DNA of 64,000 bases from Photobacterium marinum (GTDB lineage: Bacteria; Pseudomonadota; Gammaproteobacteria; Enterobacterales; Vibrionaceae), in NCBI RefSeq assembly GCF_000331515.1, contig NZ_AMZO01000020.1:62001-126000 (forward strand), in the 5' to 3' direction. Below are positions 47,355 through 57,314 of the stretch, in pieces. The notes below the pieces were generated by a model. That model was not told the DNA's origin. It saw only the letters and a program-made list of their open reading frames with translations, and did not search any database. Positions within the stretch are counted from its first letter, which is position 1. Each line of letters opens with the position of its first letter. A program made the position numbers and the translations under genes.

Positions 47355-49841
47355 TTACACTTTAGTGATCTTGATTGGGCACTTCTTGAAATCGGTCTGC
47401 TTAGACAGCGGATCCGTTGCATCCAGAATCAGTTTGTTAATCAAAATCCGTGCATCAAAGAAAGGTACGAAAACCAGACCGACAGGCGGGCGGTTACGTC
47501 CACGTGTTTCAACTCGACAACGAACTTCACCACGACGGGAAGCAAGGTTGACTTCATCACCACGGCGCAGGCCACGAGCACGGGCATCATCCGGGTGGAT
47601 ATAACACACAGCATCCGGCACGGCTTTATATAGCTCAGGTACACGACGGGTCATTGTCCCTGTGTGCCAGTGCTCAAGTACACGGCCAGTACATAGCCAC
47701 ATATCGTATTCTTTGTCCGGCATTTCCGGAGCAGGCTCGTACGGTGCAAAGATGATATTTGCCTGACCATCCGGCTTACCGTAGAAACGGTAACCTTCAC
47801 CGGCTGGTACATATGGATCCGAACCTTCTACGAAACGCCACTGGGTTTCTTTACCGTCAACCACCGGCCAACGCAGACCGCGAACCTGGTGATAAACATC
47901 GTAAGGCGCCAGGTCGTGACCATGACCGCGACCAAAGGCTGCGTATTCTTCAAACAGGCCTTTCTGAACATAGAAGCCCTGAGACTTAGCGTCATCATTC
48001 AGTTCCTGGGCTTCAGACAGCGGGAACTTATCTACCTGACCGTTGCGGAACAGCATGTCGTACATTGTCTTACCGCGGTATTGAGGTGCTTTCGCCAGCA
48101 GATCCTCTCCCCATACATCTTCAATCTTGAAGCGCTTGGAGAATTCCATGATCTGCCACAGATCCGATTTCGCATCACCCTGGGCTTCAACCTGTTGATA
48201 CCAGGCCTGAGTACGGCGCTCGGCGTTACCGTACGCACCTTCTTTCTCTACCCACATTGCTGTCGGCAGGATCAGGTCAGCCGCCTGTGCTGTTACTGTC
48301 GGATATGGGTCAGAACAAACAATGAAGTTTTCCGGGTTTCGGTAGCCTGGCAGGCGCTCTTCGTTGATGTTCGGACCAGCCTGCATATTGTTGTTACACA
48401 TTACCCAGTAAGCATTCAGCTTTCCGTCTTTCAGCATGCGATCCTGCACCACGGCGTGATAGCCCGGCTTCGGTGGAATAGTGCCTTCAGGTAGTTTCCA
48501 GATTTTTTCACTGATCGCACGGTGCTTAGGATTCTTAACAACCATGTCAGCAGGCAGACGGTGAGCAAACGTACCCACTTCACGCGCTGTACCACAGGCA
48601 GATGGCTGGCCGGTCAGTGAGAACGGGCCACAACCCGGCTTGGAAATCTTACCGGTCAGAAGGTGGATGTTATAAACCAGGCTGTTCATCCAAACACCAC
48701 GGGTGTGCTGGTTCATGCCCATGGTCCACAGTGACATTACCTTGGTATTCGGATCCGCATACTGCTTCGCCAGTGCCAGCAGTTTCTCAGGCTCTACGCC
48801 TGACATCTCAGAAGCTTTCTCTAGTGTGTACTCAGCTACAGAAGCCTTGTACTCTTCAAAACTCATCGGATGCAGTTTGCCAGAGTTAGCATTCGCCGCT
48901 TTCTGCTGTAGCGGGTGCTCATCACGTAGGCCGTAACCGATATCTGTAGTCGCACGCTTGAAGTGAGTGTGCTTATTTACGAAATCCCAGTTCACCGCAT
49001 CATTCTGAATAATGTAGTTCGCAATGTAGTTCGCAATCGCCAGATCGGTCTGAGGCTCAAAGATCATACCGTTATCCGCCAGTTCGAAAGAACGGTGGGT
49101 ATAAGTCGACAGCACGTTCACTTTGACATGAGGATTGCTCAAACGGCGGTCAGTCAGGCGAGTCCACAGCACGGGGTGCATCTCGGCCATGTTTGAGCCC
49201 CATAGCACAAACGAATCAGAATGTTCGAAATCGTCGTAACAGCCCATTGGCTCATCGATACCGAAGGTACGCATGAAAGCACCAACCGCAGACGCCATAC
49301 AGTGACGGGCATTCGGGTCGATGTTATTCGAGCGGAAACCCGCCTTCATCATTTTGGCAGCCGCATAACCTTCCATCACGGTCCACTGGCCGGAACCGAA
49401 CATACCAACACCGGACGGGCCCTGCTTCTTCAGTGCTTCTTTCCACTTTTCAGCCATCACATCAAAGGCTTGATCCCATGATACCGGCTGGAAATCACCG
49501 TCTTTGTCGAACTTGCCGTTCTTCATGCGCAGCAGCGGCGTCTGCAGACGATCTTTGCCATACATGATTTTCGACAGGAAGTAACCCTTGATACAGTTCA
49601 GGCCCTTGTTCACCGGCGCTTCCGGATCACCCTGGGTAGCCACAACGCGGCCATTCTGAGTACCAACCAGTACTGAACAACCTGTACCACAAAAACGACA
49701 AGGCGCTTTATCCCATTTAATTTTGGTTTGATCAGAACTAACAATTAAGTTAGTGGCTGATGCCGGCAATGAAATACCGGCTACAGCGGCTGCCGATGCA
49801 GCGGCGTTTGCTTTCACAAACGCACGTCTTGTCATTTTCAT
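47355..49841 (-). CDS. napA: NapA, periplasmic nitrate reductase catalytic subunit
   Basis: 828 residues, standard NapA length. A Tat signal peptide with the twin arginines in MTRRAFVK ends near ASA. The [4Fe-4S] cysteines are in [10 protein letters not shown] and GLNCIKGYF. The Mo-bisMGD domains follow, with the Cys ligand to molybdenum in [20 protein letters not shown]. It reduces nitrate to nitrite in the periplasm. The ATG overlaps the napD stop as ATGA. Confidence 0.98.
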   Translation of the reverse strand: MKMTRRAFVKANAAASAAAVAGISLPASATNLIVSSDQTKIKWDKAPCRFCGTGCSVLVGTQNGRVVATQGDPEAPVNKGLNCIKGYFLSKIMYGKDRLQTPLLRMKNGKFDKDGDFQPVSWDQAFDVMAEKWKEALKKQGPSGVGMFGSGQWTVMEGYAAAKMMKAGFRSNNIDPNARHCMASAVGAFMRTFGIDEPMGCYDDFEHSDSFVLWGSNMAEMHPVLWTRLTDRRLSNPHVKVNVLSTYTHRSFELADNGMIFEPQTDLAIANYIANYIIQNDAVNWDFVNKHTHFKRATTDIGYGLRDEHPLQQKAANANSGKLHPMSFEEYKASVAEYTLEKASEMSGVEPEKLLALAKQYADPNTKVMSLWTMGMNQHTRGVWMNSLVYNIHLLTGKISKPGCGPFSLTGQPSACGTAREVGTFAHRLPADMVVKNPKHRAISEKIWKLPEGTIPPKPGYHAVVQDRMLKDGKLNAYWVMCNNNMQAGPNINEERLPGYRNPENFIVCSDPYPTVTAQAADLILPTAMWVEKEGAYGNAERRTQAWYQQVEAQGDAKSDLWQIMEFSKRFKIEDVWGEDLLAKAPQYRGKTMYDMLFRNGQVDKFPLSEAQELNDDAKSQGFYVQKGLFEEYAAFGRGHGHDLAPYDVYHQVRGLRWPVVDGKETQWRFVEGSDPYVPAGEGYRFYGKPDGQANIIFAPYEPAPEMPDKEYDMWLCTGRVLEHWHTGTMTRRVPELYKAVPDAVCYIHPDDARARGLRRGDEVNLASRRGEVRCRVETRGRNRPPVGLVFVPFFDARILINKLILDATDPLSKQTDFKKCPIKITKV

Positions 49842-50110
49842 GCGTCATCCTCAGATTGCGAGTCAAAGTGTTCAATTTGGTGGTAAACCAAAAAAGTAGT
49901 TAAAACGTGTTCTAAGTTATTGATTTTATCTATGGTGTCGGTCACGAAGCCCTGATTTTCTGTTTCCAGGACCACGATGATTTTGCCTTCTTCACTTTCG
50001 CCGTAAATTTCTGCATTTGGCAAAGTCGCTATCTGAGCCTTTACTCCCTCAAGGTGTTCAGGTTTAACGTGAACCACCAGGCTAGATATGTGCACTTCTT
50101 GTAATGCCAT
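49838..50110 (-). CDS. napD: NapD, NapA signal-peptide chaperone
   Basis: 90 residues from the ATG at 50110; a longer in-frame start lies inside napF and is rejected. Small ferredoxin-like fold with [20 protein letters not shown] and [16 protein letters not shown]. NapD binds the Tat signal of NapA and delays export until the molybdenum cofactor is in. Five bases after napF; overlaps napA by ATGA. Confidence 0.95.
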   Translation of the reverse strand: MALQEVHISSLVVHVKPEHLEGVKAQIATLPNAEIYGESEEGKIIVVLETENQGFVTDTIDKINNLEHVLTTFLVYHQIEHFDSQSEDDA

Positions 50111-50115
50111 CGCTT

Positions 50116-50604
50116 TTACTCTTCTAATTGATGGGTAACCATAGTGATTGCCGAAGCCGGACATACCGACAAGCAGGCACCGCAACCAGTACAACCCTCA
50201 TTATTCAGTACTGGCTGGGCAACACCGCCCGGTTGTAACCGGAAACTAATGGCCTGCACCTCACACATATCCCCGCAGCTCCGGCACTCGATTCGGTTCC
50301 GGGCCAGGCAGCCCTGACCAATGTCGGCCTTCAGAGCCCAGGGCGATTCCGTCCTGGGATGAAACAAAGCTTCGGGGCAGGCTTCAGCGCAGCCATAGCA
50401 AAACGTACATTCACCCTGGTTGAAGTCGACGGTCGGAAATCCGCCATCGCCTTTAATAATGATCTTGGTTTCACATGCATGAAGACATTTGTTGCAGCGC
50501 GTACATCGGTCAATAAACGTATCTTCATCGACAACCCAGGGCATTCGCTGCAACTGAGGCTTGCGACGTCGGGTCAGTAGGCTACGGCGGGAACGGTCAA
50601 ACAT
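50116..50604 (-). CDS. napF: NapF, ferredoxin-type Nap maturation protein
   Basis: 162 residues with several [4Fe-4S] motifs: CTRCNKCLHACE, CTFCYGCAEACP, a third with CRSCGDMCE, and CTGCGACLSVCP. No signal peptide, so cytoplasmic. NapF interacts with NapA and is thought to help assemble its iron-sulfur centre before export. First gene of napFDABC; GGAG upstream. Confidence 0.96.
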   Translation of the reverse strand: MFDRSRRSLLTRRRKPQLQRMPWVVDEDTFIDRCTRCNKCLHACETKIIIKGDGGFPTVDFNQGECTFCYGCAEACPEALFHPRTESPWALKADIGQGCLARNRIECRSCGDMCEVQAISFRLQPGGVAQPVLNNEGCTGCGACLSVCPASAITMVTHQLEE

Positions 50605-50740
50605 ATGCTCTTACTCCGTATAACCTTGGTTGAATATTGAAAATTTGATGTATTTCAGGCTGTACTCAATGCACTTTCTAGCATTAATAAGCTGTCATTT
50701 TTGTTTACAACCAGTGTAAATTCGGAAATAAATGCTTAAA

Positions 50741-50756
50741 TACCCAGTAAGGGTTA
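50741..50756. promoter_or_regulatory. Probable NarP 7-2-7 binding site
   Basis: TACCCAG-TA-AGGGTTA: two heptamers in the inverted 7-2-7 layout preferred by NarP, each matching six of seven bases of TACYYMT and its complement. It lies in the region shared by nap and narQP. An extra half site GGGGGTA lies at 50761-50767. Confidence 0.7.
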
Positions 50757-50770
50757 ATTAGGGGGTAAAT

Positions 50771-50784
50771 TTGTCTTGGATCAA
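50771..50784. promoter_or_regulatory. Probable FNR box
   Basis: TTGTC-TTGG-ATCAA matches TTGAT-N4-ATCAA at eight of ten positions with a perfect right half. It stands next to the NarP-like site, about 167 bases before napF and 118 before narQ. The rest of the 297-base gap holds no ORF. Confidence 0.65.
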
Positions 50785-50901
50785 TAAAAGAAAATGACAT
50801 CCCTCACACTATCTACTACTGCCCTTTAAAGAACAGCGCTCAATAAATACTCAAAGGGTTAGTACAGCCTCTAAATCTCAGTGTAGAAGAAAGGACTTTA
50901 A

Positions 50902-52593
50902 GTGAAAAAAAGGCCGTTCAAACCCGTGACAACCACCATAGCCCGAGCCATGCTGGCTATTCTGCTGCTATCGGTGATGACCACCAGCTTTGCCCTGGTG
51001 ACTCTGGCCTCCAGCCTCAACGATGCCGAAGCCATTAATGTTTCCGGCTCGATGCGAATGCAAAGCTATCGTCTGGCCTATGACATCCGTACCGATTCCG
51101 AACAAGTTGCCACGCATATCGCTCAATTCGAACAGTCGCTCTTCTCCCCCTCAATGGCGGCGCTGGAACACTGGACCGTACCGTCTGATATCCGGCTTCA
51201 CTACTACAACCTGATCGGTCGGTGGGAGAACCTGCAACCCCTGATTGAAAACGGACAATCGCAGCAATTTCTTGACGAAGTCGCAACTTTTGTCGACAGG
51301 ATCGACCGCTTTGTTTTTGAGTTGCAGGAATTCTCAGTCATTAAACTCCAAGTGCTTGCTATCACTGGAGGGATCGGCCTAAGCCTGATCCTGATCATCG
51401 TCCTGTTCACCATCCACTTTACTCAACGTAAAGTCGTGTCACCGCTCAACCAACTGGTTTCCGCCAGCAAACAGATCCAAAACGGCGTGTTTGATATCGA
51501 ATTGAATGTCAAAAGTGATAATGAACTCGGCACACTGGCAAGTACTTTCTCTCAAATGGCTACTGAGCTAGGCAAGCTGTACCGGGGACTGGAAAAGAGT
51601 GTAGATGAAAAAACGCGCCGCCTGCGCCATGCCAATGAGTCACTCGAAGTCCTCTATCACTGCTCACAGGAACTGTCAGTCAGTCGTCTGTCATCGAAGA
51701 ATTTCGCCGCGATGCTCGACACCATGGTAAACATTGAAGGCCTGACTGCAGCCAAGCTGATCATTGAAGAAAGCAGCGGCGGCAATACCGAAATCACTGC
51801 CGGACAACCTGCAGATCAGCAGTGGCAATATCAGGATTTAGAGCTGGATAACCAGGTTCTCGGCCAGCTATGGTGGCAATACACCCTGCCATGCCCGGAC
51901 AAAAACCTGATCGACAATATAGCCCGAACCCTGTCACGGGGGATCTACTACAACCGAGCACAAAAACAGGCAGAGCAGTTATTGCTGATGGATGAACGCG
52001 CCACCATTGCCCGAGAGCTGCATGACTCATTAGCCCAGTCGCTCTCTTACCTGAAAATTCAGATGACCCTGCTCAAACGTCAACTTGGCAAGAATGAAAT
52101 TGATAACTCCATGCAGATCATCACGGATATCGACAGCGGACTGTCCGGCGCTTATACCCAGCTGAGGGAGCTGCTCAGCACCTTCCGCCTGACCATCAAA
52201 GAAACCAACTTCGGTGAAGCCCTGGTTGAGATGCTCAAGCCGCTGGAAGAACAGAGTGATGCTTTGCTGATTATCGATAACCATTTGTCATCATTAAATT
52301 TAGATGCCCATCATCAGGTTCATCTGCTACAACTGATCAGAGAAGCAGTTTTAAATTCGATCAAACATGCCGAGGCCGATGAAATCATCATTGCCTGTCA
52401 CCAAAGTGGCGATCAGGTCAACATCACAATCAGTGATGACGGTCAGGGTTTTGACCCGACGAGTGAAAAACTGAACCACTACGGCCTGGCGATCATGACT
52501 GAGCGGGCATCGCGCCTCAACGGCGAGCTAAAAATTAATACAAAGCAAGGTTCAGGCTGCGAAGTCGCCCTGAGCTTTTCCCTTGAACCTTAA
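50902..52593 (+). CDS. narQ: NarQ, nitrate/nitrite sensor histidine kinase
   Basis: 563 residues from a GTG start with AAGGA six bases upstream. Membrane helices at about 14-36 and 149-172 enclose a periplasmic sensor whose P-box (INVSGSMRMQSYRLAY) is the nitrate-binding helix of NarX/NarQ proteins. HAMP and linker domains follow, then a HisKA_3 kinase with the His in ARELHDSLAQSLSYLKIQ and an ATPase with DDGQGFDP. It phosphorylates NarP. Divergent from napF, which it is expected to control through NarP. Confidence 0.96.
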   Translation: MKKRPFKPVTTTIARAMLAILLLSVMTTSFALVTLASSLNDAEAINVSGSMRMQSYRLAYDIRTDSEQVATHIAQFEQSLFSPSMAALEHWTVPSDIRLHYYNLIGRWENLQPLIENGQSQQFLDEVATFVDRIDRFVFELQEFSVIKLQVLAITGGIGLSLILIIVLFTIHFTQRKVVSPLNQLVSASKQIQNGVFDIELNVKSDNELGTLASTFSQMATELGKLYRGLEKSVDEKTRRLRHANESLEVLYHCSQELSVSRLSSKNFAAMLDTMVNIEGLTAAKLIIEESSGGNTEITAGQPADQQWQYQDLELDNQVLGQLWWQYTLPCPDKNLIDNIARTLSRGIYYNRAQKQAEQLLLMDERATIARELHDSLAQSLSYLKIQMTLLKRQLGKNEIDNSMQIITDIDSGLSGAYTQLRELLSTFRLTIKETNFGEALVEMLKPLEEQSDALLIIDNHLSSLNLDAHHQVHLLQLIREAVLNSIKHAEADEIIIACHQSGDQVNITISDDGQGFDPTSEKLNHYGLAIMTERASRLNGELKINTKQGSGCEVALSFSLEP

Positions 52594-52603
52594 GGATAAC
52601 AAT

Positions 52604-53230
52604 ATGACGTGTTGGAAAATTATGATTGTGGATGACCACCCGCTGATGCGACGGGGGATCAACCAGCTACTCAGTTTTGAACCTGATTTTGAAATTGTTG
52701 CCGAAGCCAGCAATGGCGCAGATGCCGTTACTCTTGCGACAGAAAAAGATCCCGATCTGATCTTACTCGACCTCAATATGAAAGGGATGTCAGGGCTTGA
52801 TACCCTTAATGCGATGAGAGCTGAAGATATTCAGTCAAGAATCGTTGTTCTGACTGTCTCTGACAGCCGCTCAGATATCAAAGCACTGATCAACGCCGGT
52901 GCCGATGGTTACCTGTTGAAAGATACCGAACCGGATCAGTTAATCGAATTGCTGAAGCAAGCTTTGCGGGGCGATAAAGCCTATAGTGATTTGGTGCGCG
53001 AATATCTGGAAGATGCCTCAGAGCAAGACTCTCTGCTCAATACCCTGACCGAGCGGGAAATGCAGATCCTGAAAGAAGTTGCCAAAGGCTATCGCAACAA
53101 ACAAATTGCCGACTCACTGTTTATCTCTGAATCTACAGTTAAAGTGCACATGAAGAGCCTGCTGAAAAAGCTGCAGGTAAAATCACGCACGGCGGCAACC
53201 GTCCTTTACCTGGAATCATTGGGGCAATAA
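52604..53230 (+). CDS. narP: NarP, nitrate/nitrite response regulator
   Basis: 208 residues from the ATG at 52604 (AAGGA seven bases upstream); a TTG start overlapping narQ is rejected. NarL-family receiver with VDDHPLMRRGINQLL and the phosphoacceptor Asp in LILLDLNMKGMSG (about 57). LuxR-type HTH at the C-terminus (LTEREMQILKEVAKGYRNKQ, then SESTVKVHMKSLLKKL). Ten bases after narQ. Confidence 0.96.
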   Translation: MTCWKIMIVDDHPLMRRGINQLLSFEPDFEIVAEASNGADAVTLATEKDPDLILLDLNMKGMSGLDTLNAMRAEDIQSRIVVLTVSDSRSDIKALINAGADGYLLKDTEPDQLIELLKQALRGDKAYSDLVREYLEDASEQDSLLNTLTEREMQILKEVAKGYRNKQIADSLFISESTVKVHMKSLLKKLQVKSRTAATVLYLESLGQ

Positions 53231-53556
53231 TGCAGAAACGAACCTTCACCCTCTTTTGTCTTTTACTTCTTAGCGGGTGTGAAACCACACGGCTTCAACC
53301 ACAAAGTGAAGATGTCCGGCTACGCTGGGACAGTGCAGAGCAATTTAAAACCTGTGATGAAAAAGGGGTAGTGACGGGTTCGGAAGGCAGCTGGTACTCA
53401 TTCTGGTTCATCAGCAATGAGGATTTGACGGAAGGGGCAATTAACAACCTGAAGAACAAAGCTTCTGAGCGCGGGGCAAATACTGTCAACCTGTACAGCC
53501 CGCAATCATTCAGCACATCGGTAACATTAATGGGCAATGCCTACCATTGCCCATAA
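53230..53556 (+). CDS. DUF4156-like lipoprotein
   Basis: 108 residues. Lipoprotein signal MQKRTFTLFCLLLLSGC with Cys17. The mature part has FKTCDEKGVVTGSEGSWYSF and NLKNKASERGANTVNLYS, matching DUF4156-type lipoproteins. Function unknown. Its ATG overlaps the narP stop as TAATG, so it is co-translated with narP although nothing known links the two. Confidence 0.8.
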   Translation: MQKRTFTLFCLLLLSGCETTRLQPQSEDVRLRWDSAEQFKTCDEKGVVTGSEGSWYSFWFISNEDLTEGAINNLKNKASERGANTVNLYSPQSFSTSVTLMGNAYHCP

Positions 53557-53612
53557 TTACTGGTAACCCATCGCTTCTCTGATACACAAGACAAAGCCGT
53601 GAATCGACTTCA

Positions 53613-53894
53613 TTAACTTGATACAGAAGAAACAATATCCTCTTCGCGGGACTGTACCCACTCCAAATCAAACGGTCCCCAGTCACTTAGCTGGTAATAA
53701 CCATCATTATGGCGCTTGCCGTCCTGGATAAATGACAGCTCAATTCCAAAACCAGGAAGGGCTTTTAATACATCCTGAATAGTACGGCGCGGCCAACCCG
53801 TTAATTCGATAAGCTTCGGAACGTTCGGACGTTCCACTTTTTCAACAAGCAATGCGAGATAAAGACGACGGGCAAAAACCGGATTCAATTCCAT
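53613..53894 (-). CDS. Small winged-helix/HTH DNA-binding protein
   Basis: 93 residues from the ATG at 53894, which has GGAGG five bases upstream; a longer start at 54062 is rejected. The sequence MELNPVFARRLYLALLVEKV and PNVPKLIELTGWPRRTIQDV fits an HTH (helix, turn GWPRR, recognition helix TIQDVLKAL), and GIELSFIQDGKRHNDGYYQL a wing. I recall near-identical proteins in vibrios annotated only as HTH-domain proteins. Target genes unknown. Confidence 0.78.
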   Translation of the reverse strand: MELNPVFARRLYLALLVEKVERPNVPKLIELTGWPRRTIQDVLKALPGFGIELSFIQDGKRHNDGYYQLSDWGPFDLEWVQSREEDIVSSVSS

Positions 53895-54331
53895 TGAGAC
53901 CTCCAAAATTTGAGGCTTCATTATTCCGCTTCTACCAATATTGATGTTGAGTTTGATCAAGATGCGGAAGGATTTATGGGCTACTTGAATATAAATAAGT
54001 GATTCATGTCTCACTTTTATTAAGCAACAAGCATCATTTCCAAAGCAACAGAAAACTAGCAAACTCTATATTATCAACGACTTGAAGAAGTACAAAAAAC
54101 CAACAACGTGAGTTTTGAGTCACTTGTTACGCAAAAACACGAGCTGAAACACCATACATACAAAACGAAAAATAAATCAAATTTATTGCATAACCATATA
54201 GTAATTCTGTCTCTTTCATACCCTAAAGTAGCCCATTTACCATCATCACTAACCGACCACAACTACCTGACCACTTGCCGGATAATCCGTTCTACACTAA
54301 ATACCAGATTCGATTTGATAAGGTACAACCT

Positions 54332-54730
54332 ATGACACCGGCATTCTGGTGCATCATCATTTCATTTCTGATCAACTATCTGCTGGCTGCTATCGGCGGA
54401 TGGCTGACGGTTCGCCAGACCGGGCGGTTTGATATCAACCAGCCCCGTATCCAGGAAAGAGAGCTAACCGGTGCCGCAGCCAGAGTTCAAGCCGCACAAG
54501 CTAATGGCTGGGAAGTAACACCCGTCTTCGCCTGCTGTGTTTTTATCGCTCATTTCGCCGATGTACCGCCAGAACAGTCAACCCTGCCCGCCTACCTTTT
54601 TGTTATCTCAAGAGTGCTCTACATGGTGTGCTATGCCTGTAAACTGAGTCCCTGGCGAACCATTGTCTTTGCCGTCGGCCTTGTGGCCTGCGCCTGGCTG
54701 ATCCGAATGGCTGTCATTTCAACACCCTGA
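54332..54730 (+). CDS. MAPEG-family membrane protein
   Basis: 132 residues from the ATG at 54332 (AAGG eight bases upstream). Four membrane helices (FWCIIISFLINYLLAAIGGW; VFACCVFIAHFA; AYLFVISRVLYMVCYAC; IVFAVGLVACAWLIRM). The motif ELTGAAARVQAAQANGWEV resembles the MAPEG family's ERAXRAHXNXXE-type region. Members handle glutathione- or eicosanoid-related chemistry in other organisms; the bacterial role is unknown. Confidence 0.8.
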   Translation: MTPAFWCIIISFLINYLLAAIGGWLTVRQTGRFDINQPRIQERELTGAAARVQAAQANGWEVTPVFACCVFIAHFADVPPEQSTLPAYLFVISRVLYMVCYACKLSPWRTIVFAVGLVACAWLIRMAVISTP

Positions 54731-54843
54731 TGCCACTACCAATCTTTCATTTCTGTCGTGAAGCCTTTGTTACCATTGCTAAGCCCCTGCATTCTCGTTA
54801 TAAAGAAAGGCTAATTCGATAACAAAAAGTAAGTCAGTAAATT

Positions 54844-55194
54844 ATGAACACAATTGCCTACGGTATTAAAAACTGCGATACCATCAAGAAAATGAAAAAA
54901 TGGCTGGAAGCGGAAAGCATTGAATACAGCTTCCACGACTACCGTGTTGACGGCCTGGATCAGGCGATGCTGGAAGGCTTTGAGTCTGAGCTAGGCTGGG
55001 AAGCCATGGTCAACAAACGCGGTACCACTTACCGTCAACTGAGTGACGAACAGAAAGACAGCCTGAACCGCGAGACAGCAATCGCTCTGATGCTGGAATA
55101 CCCGGCGATGATCAAGCGCCCGCTGCTGGTTCATAACGGCACCTATCACTTGGGCTTCAAGCCAGCCCAATACCAAGAAATTTTCCACTCGTAA
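54844..55194 (+). CDS. yffB: ArsC-family protein (YffB/Spx-like)
   Basis: 116 residues. Thioredoxin-like ArsC fold with the single Cys in GIKNCDTIKKMKKWLE and the later motif PAMIKRPLLVHNGTYHLGF. The gene normally precedes dapE in gamma-proteobacteria, as here, nine bases apart. Despite the name it is not an arsenate resistance gene in context; it is probably a glutathione-dependent thiol oxidoreductase of unknown substrate. Confidence 0.93.
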   Translation: MNTIAYGIKNCDTIKKMKKWLEAESIEYSFHDYRVDGLDQAMLEGFESELGWEAMVNKRGTTYRQLSDEQKDSLNRETAIALMLEYPAMIKRPLLVHNGTYHLGFKPAQYQEIFHS

Positions 55195-55203
55195 GGATAC
55201 AGG

Positions 55204-56337
55204 ATGTCAGACAGCCCGGTAATCGCCCTGGCGAAAGACTTTATCAGCCGCATCTCGGTAACTCCGGAGGACGCAGGCTGCCAGGACGTAATGATTCAGC
55301 GTCTTGAGAAACTCGGCTTCACCATTGAACCGATGATCTTTGAAGATACTACCAACCTTTGGGCCCGCCGTGGCACCGAAGCTCCATTGTTTGTTTTTGC
55401 CGGACACACGGATGTTGTCCCGGCCGGGCCATCTGATCTCTGGCACACCCCACCGTTTGAACCGACCATCATCGACGGTTACCTGCACGGTCGTGGGGCG
55501 GCAGATATGAAGGGCTCCCTTGCATGCTTCATTGTGGCGATCGAACGTTTTCTGGAAGCCAACCCGGATCACAAGGGCTCGATTGCTTTGCTGATCACCT
55601 CTGATGAAGAAGGACCATTTATCAATGGTACAACCCGGGTTATTGATACTCTGGAAGCACGAAACGAAAAAATCGATATGTGCATTGTCGGTGAACCTTC
55701 CAGTACTCACTTCGTCGGTGATGTAGTGAAAAACGGCCGCCGCGGCTCTATTACCGGCGATGTTACAATCAAAGGCGTTCAGGGCCACGTCGCTTACCCA
55801 CACTTGGCCGACAACCCAGTTCACCGGGCTATGCCAGCACTGGCTGAACTGGCGGCAACGACATGGGACAACGGCAATGCGTATTTCCCCCCGACCAGTT
55901 TCCAGATAGCTAACCTGTCTGCCGGCACTGGTGCCTCTAATGTCATTCCGGGAGAATTCCAGGTTCAGTTTAACTTCCGTTTCAGCACCGAGCTGACTGC
56001 TGATGACATTAAACGCAAGGTTCATTCGACTCTTGATGCCCACGGTCTGGATTACGAGATGCAGTGGACCCTGAGCGGTCATCCGTTCCTGACAGACCAC
56101 GGTAAATTACTGGCAGCAACAGTCGAGGCTATCGAGGAAGTAAACCACCAGAAACCAGAACTACTGACCACCGGCGGTACTTCAGACGGACGCTTTATCG
56201 CCCGCACAGGTGCAGAGGTGATTGAACTGGGCCCGGTGAATGCCACCATCCATAAAGTCAATGAGTGCGTGAAGGTCGCGGATCTCGAAAAACTCACCGA
56301 CATGTACCAGAAGGTATTAGAAAAAACACTTAAATGA
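55204..56337 (+). CDS. dapE: DapE, succinyl-diaminopimelate desuccinylase
   Basis: 377 residues. M20 metallohydrolase with two zinc sites: [11 protein letters not shown] (His67, Asp69), [10 protein letters not shown] (Asp100), TSDEEGPF (catalytic Glu and ligand Glu), CIVGEPSS, and the last His in [10 protein letters not shown]. It hydrolyses N-succinyl-LL-diaminopimelate in the lysine/peptidoglycan pathway. Ribosome site AAGGAT. Its stop overlaps the next gene's start (ATGA). Confidence 0.97.
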   Translation: MSDSPVIALAKDFISRISVTPEDAGCQDVMIQRLEKLGFTIEPMIFEDTTNLWARRGTEAPLFVFAGHTDVVPAGPSDLWHTPPFEPTIIDGYLHGRGAADMKGSLACFIVAIERFLEANPDHKGSIALLITSDEEGPFINGTTRVIDTLEARNEKIDMCIVGEPSSTHFVGDVVKNGRRGSITGDVTIKGVQGHVAYPHLADNPVHRAMPALAELAATTWDNGNAYFPPTSFQIANLSAGTGASNVIPGEFQVQFNFRFSTELTADDIKRKVHSTLDAHGLDYEMQWTLSGHPFLTDHGKLLAATVEAIEEVNHQKPELLTTGGTSDGRFIARTGAEVIELGPVNATIHKVNECVKVADLEKLTDMYQKVLEKTLK

Positions 56338-57029
56338 CCGACTTAACCTCCGCCCGGCACATGACTGCCGGGCAGCTTACCGGACAAGAAGACACCCACC
56401 TTGTCCCCCACCAGCAACACCTGCTGCACAAATCGATGCAGCCGGCTTTTGTCGACCTACAGCAAGCTGCCGCTAACGCGGGCTTTGAGCTTCGCCTTGC
56501 CAGTGCGTTTCGCCCTTTCGATCGCCAATTGCTGATTTGGAACAGCAAGTTCAACGGCACCCGGCCACTGCTGGACAGTCACAGCCAGCCGCTGGATGCC
56601 AGCCAATTATCGGAGCTGGAAAAAATCCACGCCATCCTGCGCTGGTCAGCTCTGCCCGGCGCCAGCCGCCACCACTGGGGGACGGATGTTGATATCTACG
56701 CTGCGAACTGTCTGCCAGAGGGAGTCAAACTTAGACTTGAACCCTGGGAGTACGAAACCGGCGGCCACCAGGCCGAATTCAGCGCCTGGCTAAACGAACA
56801 CATGACCCAGTTCGGATTCTACCTGCCTTACGCCGAAGATCGCGGCGGTGTTGCTGTCGAACCCTGGCATATCAGCTATTACCCGCTCAGTAAGCATTTG
56901 CTCCAGCAGTTAACACCAGAGATGCTTTACCACACACTAAATGCATGTGAAATAGCCGGAAAGTCGCAGATCCTGGCAAACCTTGATAATCTTTATAGTA
57001 AATACATCGGGAATATCTGCGAGGTCTGA
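56334..57029 (+). CDS. M15-family (VanY-type) peptidase
   Basis: 231 residues without a signal peptide. The zinc-binding set of M15 carboxypeptidases is complete: [21 protein letters not shown] (SxHxxGxxxD) and EPWHISYY (ExxH). VanY-type enzymes remove the terminal D-alanine from muropeptides. Lack of a signal suggests work on recycled peptides in the cytoplasm. It overlaps dapE by four bases, so it is translated together with a diaminopimelate enzyme. Confidence 0.88.
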   Translation: MTDLTSARHMTAGQLTGQEDTHLVPHQQHLLHKSMQPAFVDLQQAAANAGFELRLASAFRPFDRQLLIWNSKFNGTRPLLDSHSQPLDASQLSELEKIHAILRWSALPGASRHHWGTDVDIYAANCLPEGVKLRLEPWEYETGGHQAEFSAWLNEHMTQFGFYLPYAEDRGGVAVEPWHISYYPLSKHLLQQLTPEMLYHTLNACEIAGKSQILANLDNLYSKYIGNICEV

Positions 57030-57215
57030 ATGGAATGGCTACTTAACCCATGGGTTATCAGTATCATTATTGTCAGCGTGGTTGTCAGCAACATTGCAGC
57101 CTTGAAGTACACCGCGCATATGAAGTTCGGCTACAAAGATAAGATCAAGTACCTGCAGGAAAAGTACGACCGAGAACAACTGCAGAAAGAAGCCGAAAAG
57201 AAAGAGAAGAAATAG
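57030..57215 (+). CDS. DUF2897 small membrane protein
   Basis: 61 residues. One N-terminal membrane helix (VISIIIVSVVVSNIAALKYT) and a highly charged Lys/Glu tail in the cytoplasm. It matches the DUF2897 family of small proteins found in this place in vibrios. Begins directly after the peptidase stop, so it is third in the dapE unit. Function unknown. Confidence 0.8.
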   Translation: MEWLLNPWVISIIIVSVVVSNIAALKYTAHMKFGYKDKIKYLQEKYDREQLQKEAEKKEKK

Positions 57216-57254
57216 GTTCGAACAAGCTAAAGGCTTGCCTTGCTGAATTTCAAC

Positions 57255-57288
57255 AAAAAACGGAAGCTGTGTAGGCTTCCGTTTTTTA
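57255..57288 (+). terminator. Terminator of the dapE unit
   Basis: Perfect stem AAAAAACGGAAGC/GCTTCCGTTTTTT (57255-57267 with 57275-57287), seven-base loop, T-run. Confidence 0.93.
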
Positions 57289-57314
57289 TTCATACCATCA
57301 AACGCTAACTTAAA

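Noticed and set aside
55207..56100. Minus-strand ORF (297 codons) opposite dapE
   Set aside because: Shadow of dapE, which has every active-site motif; no start signal on the other strand.
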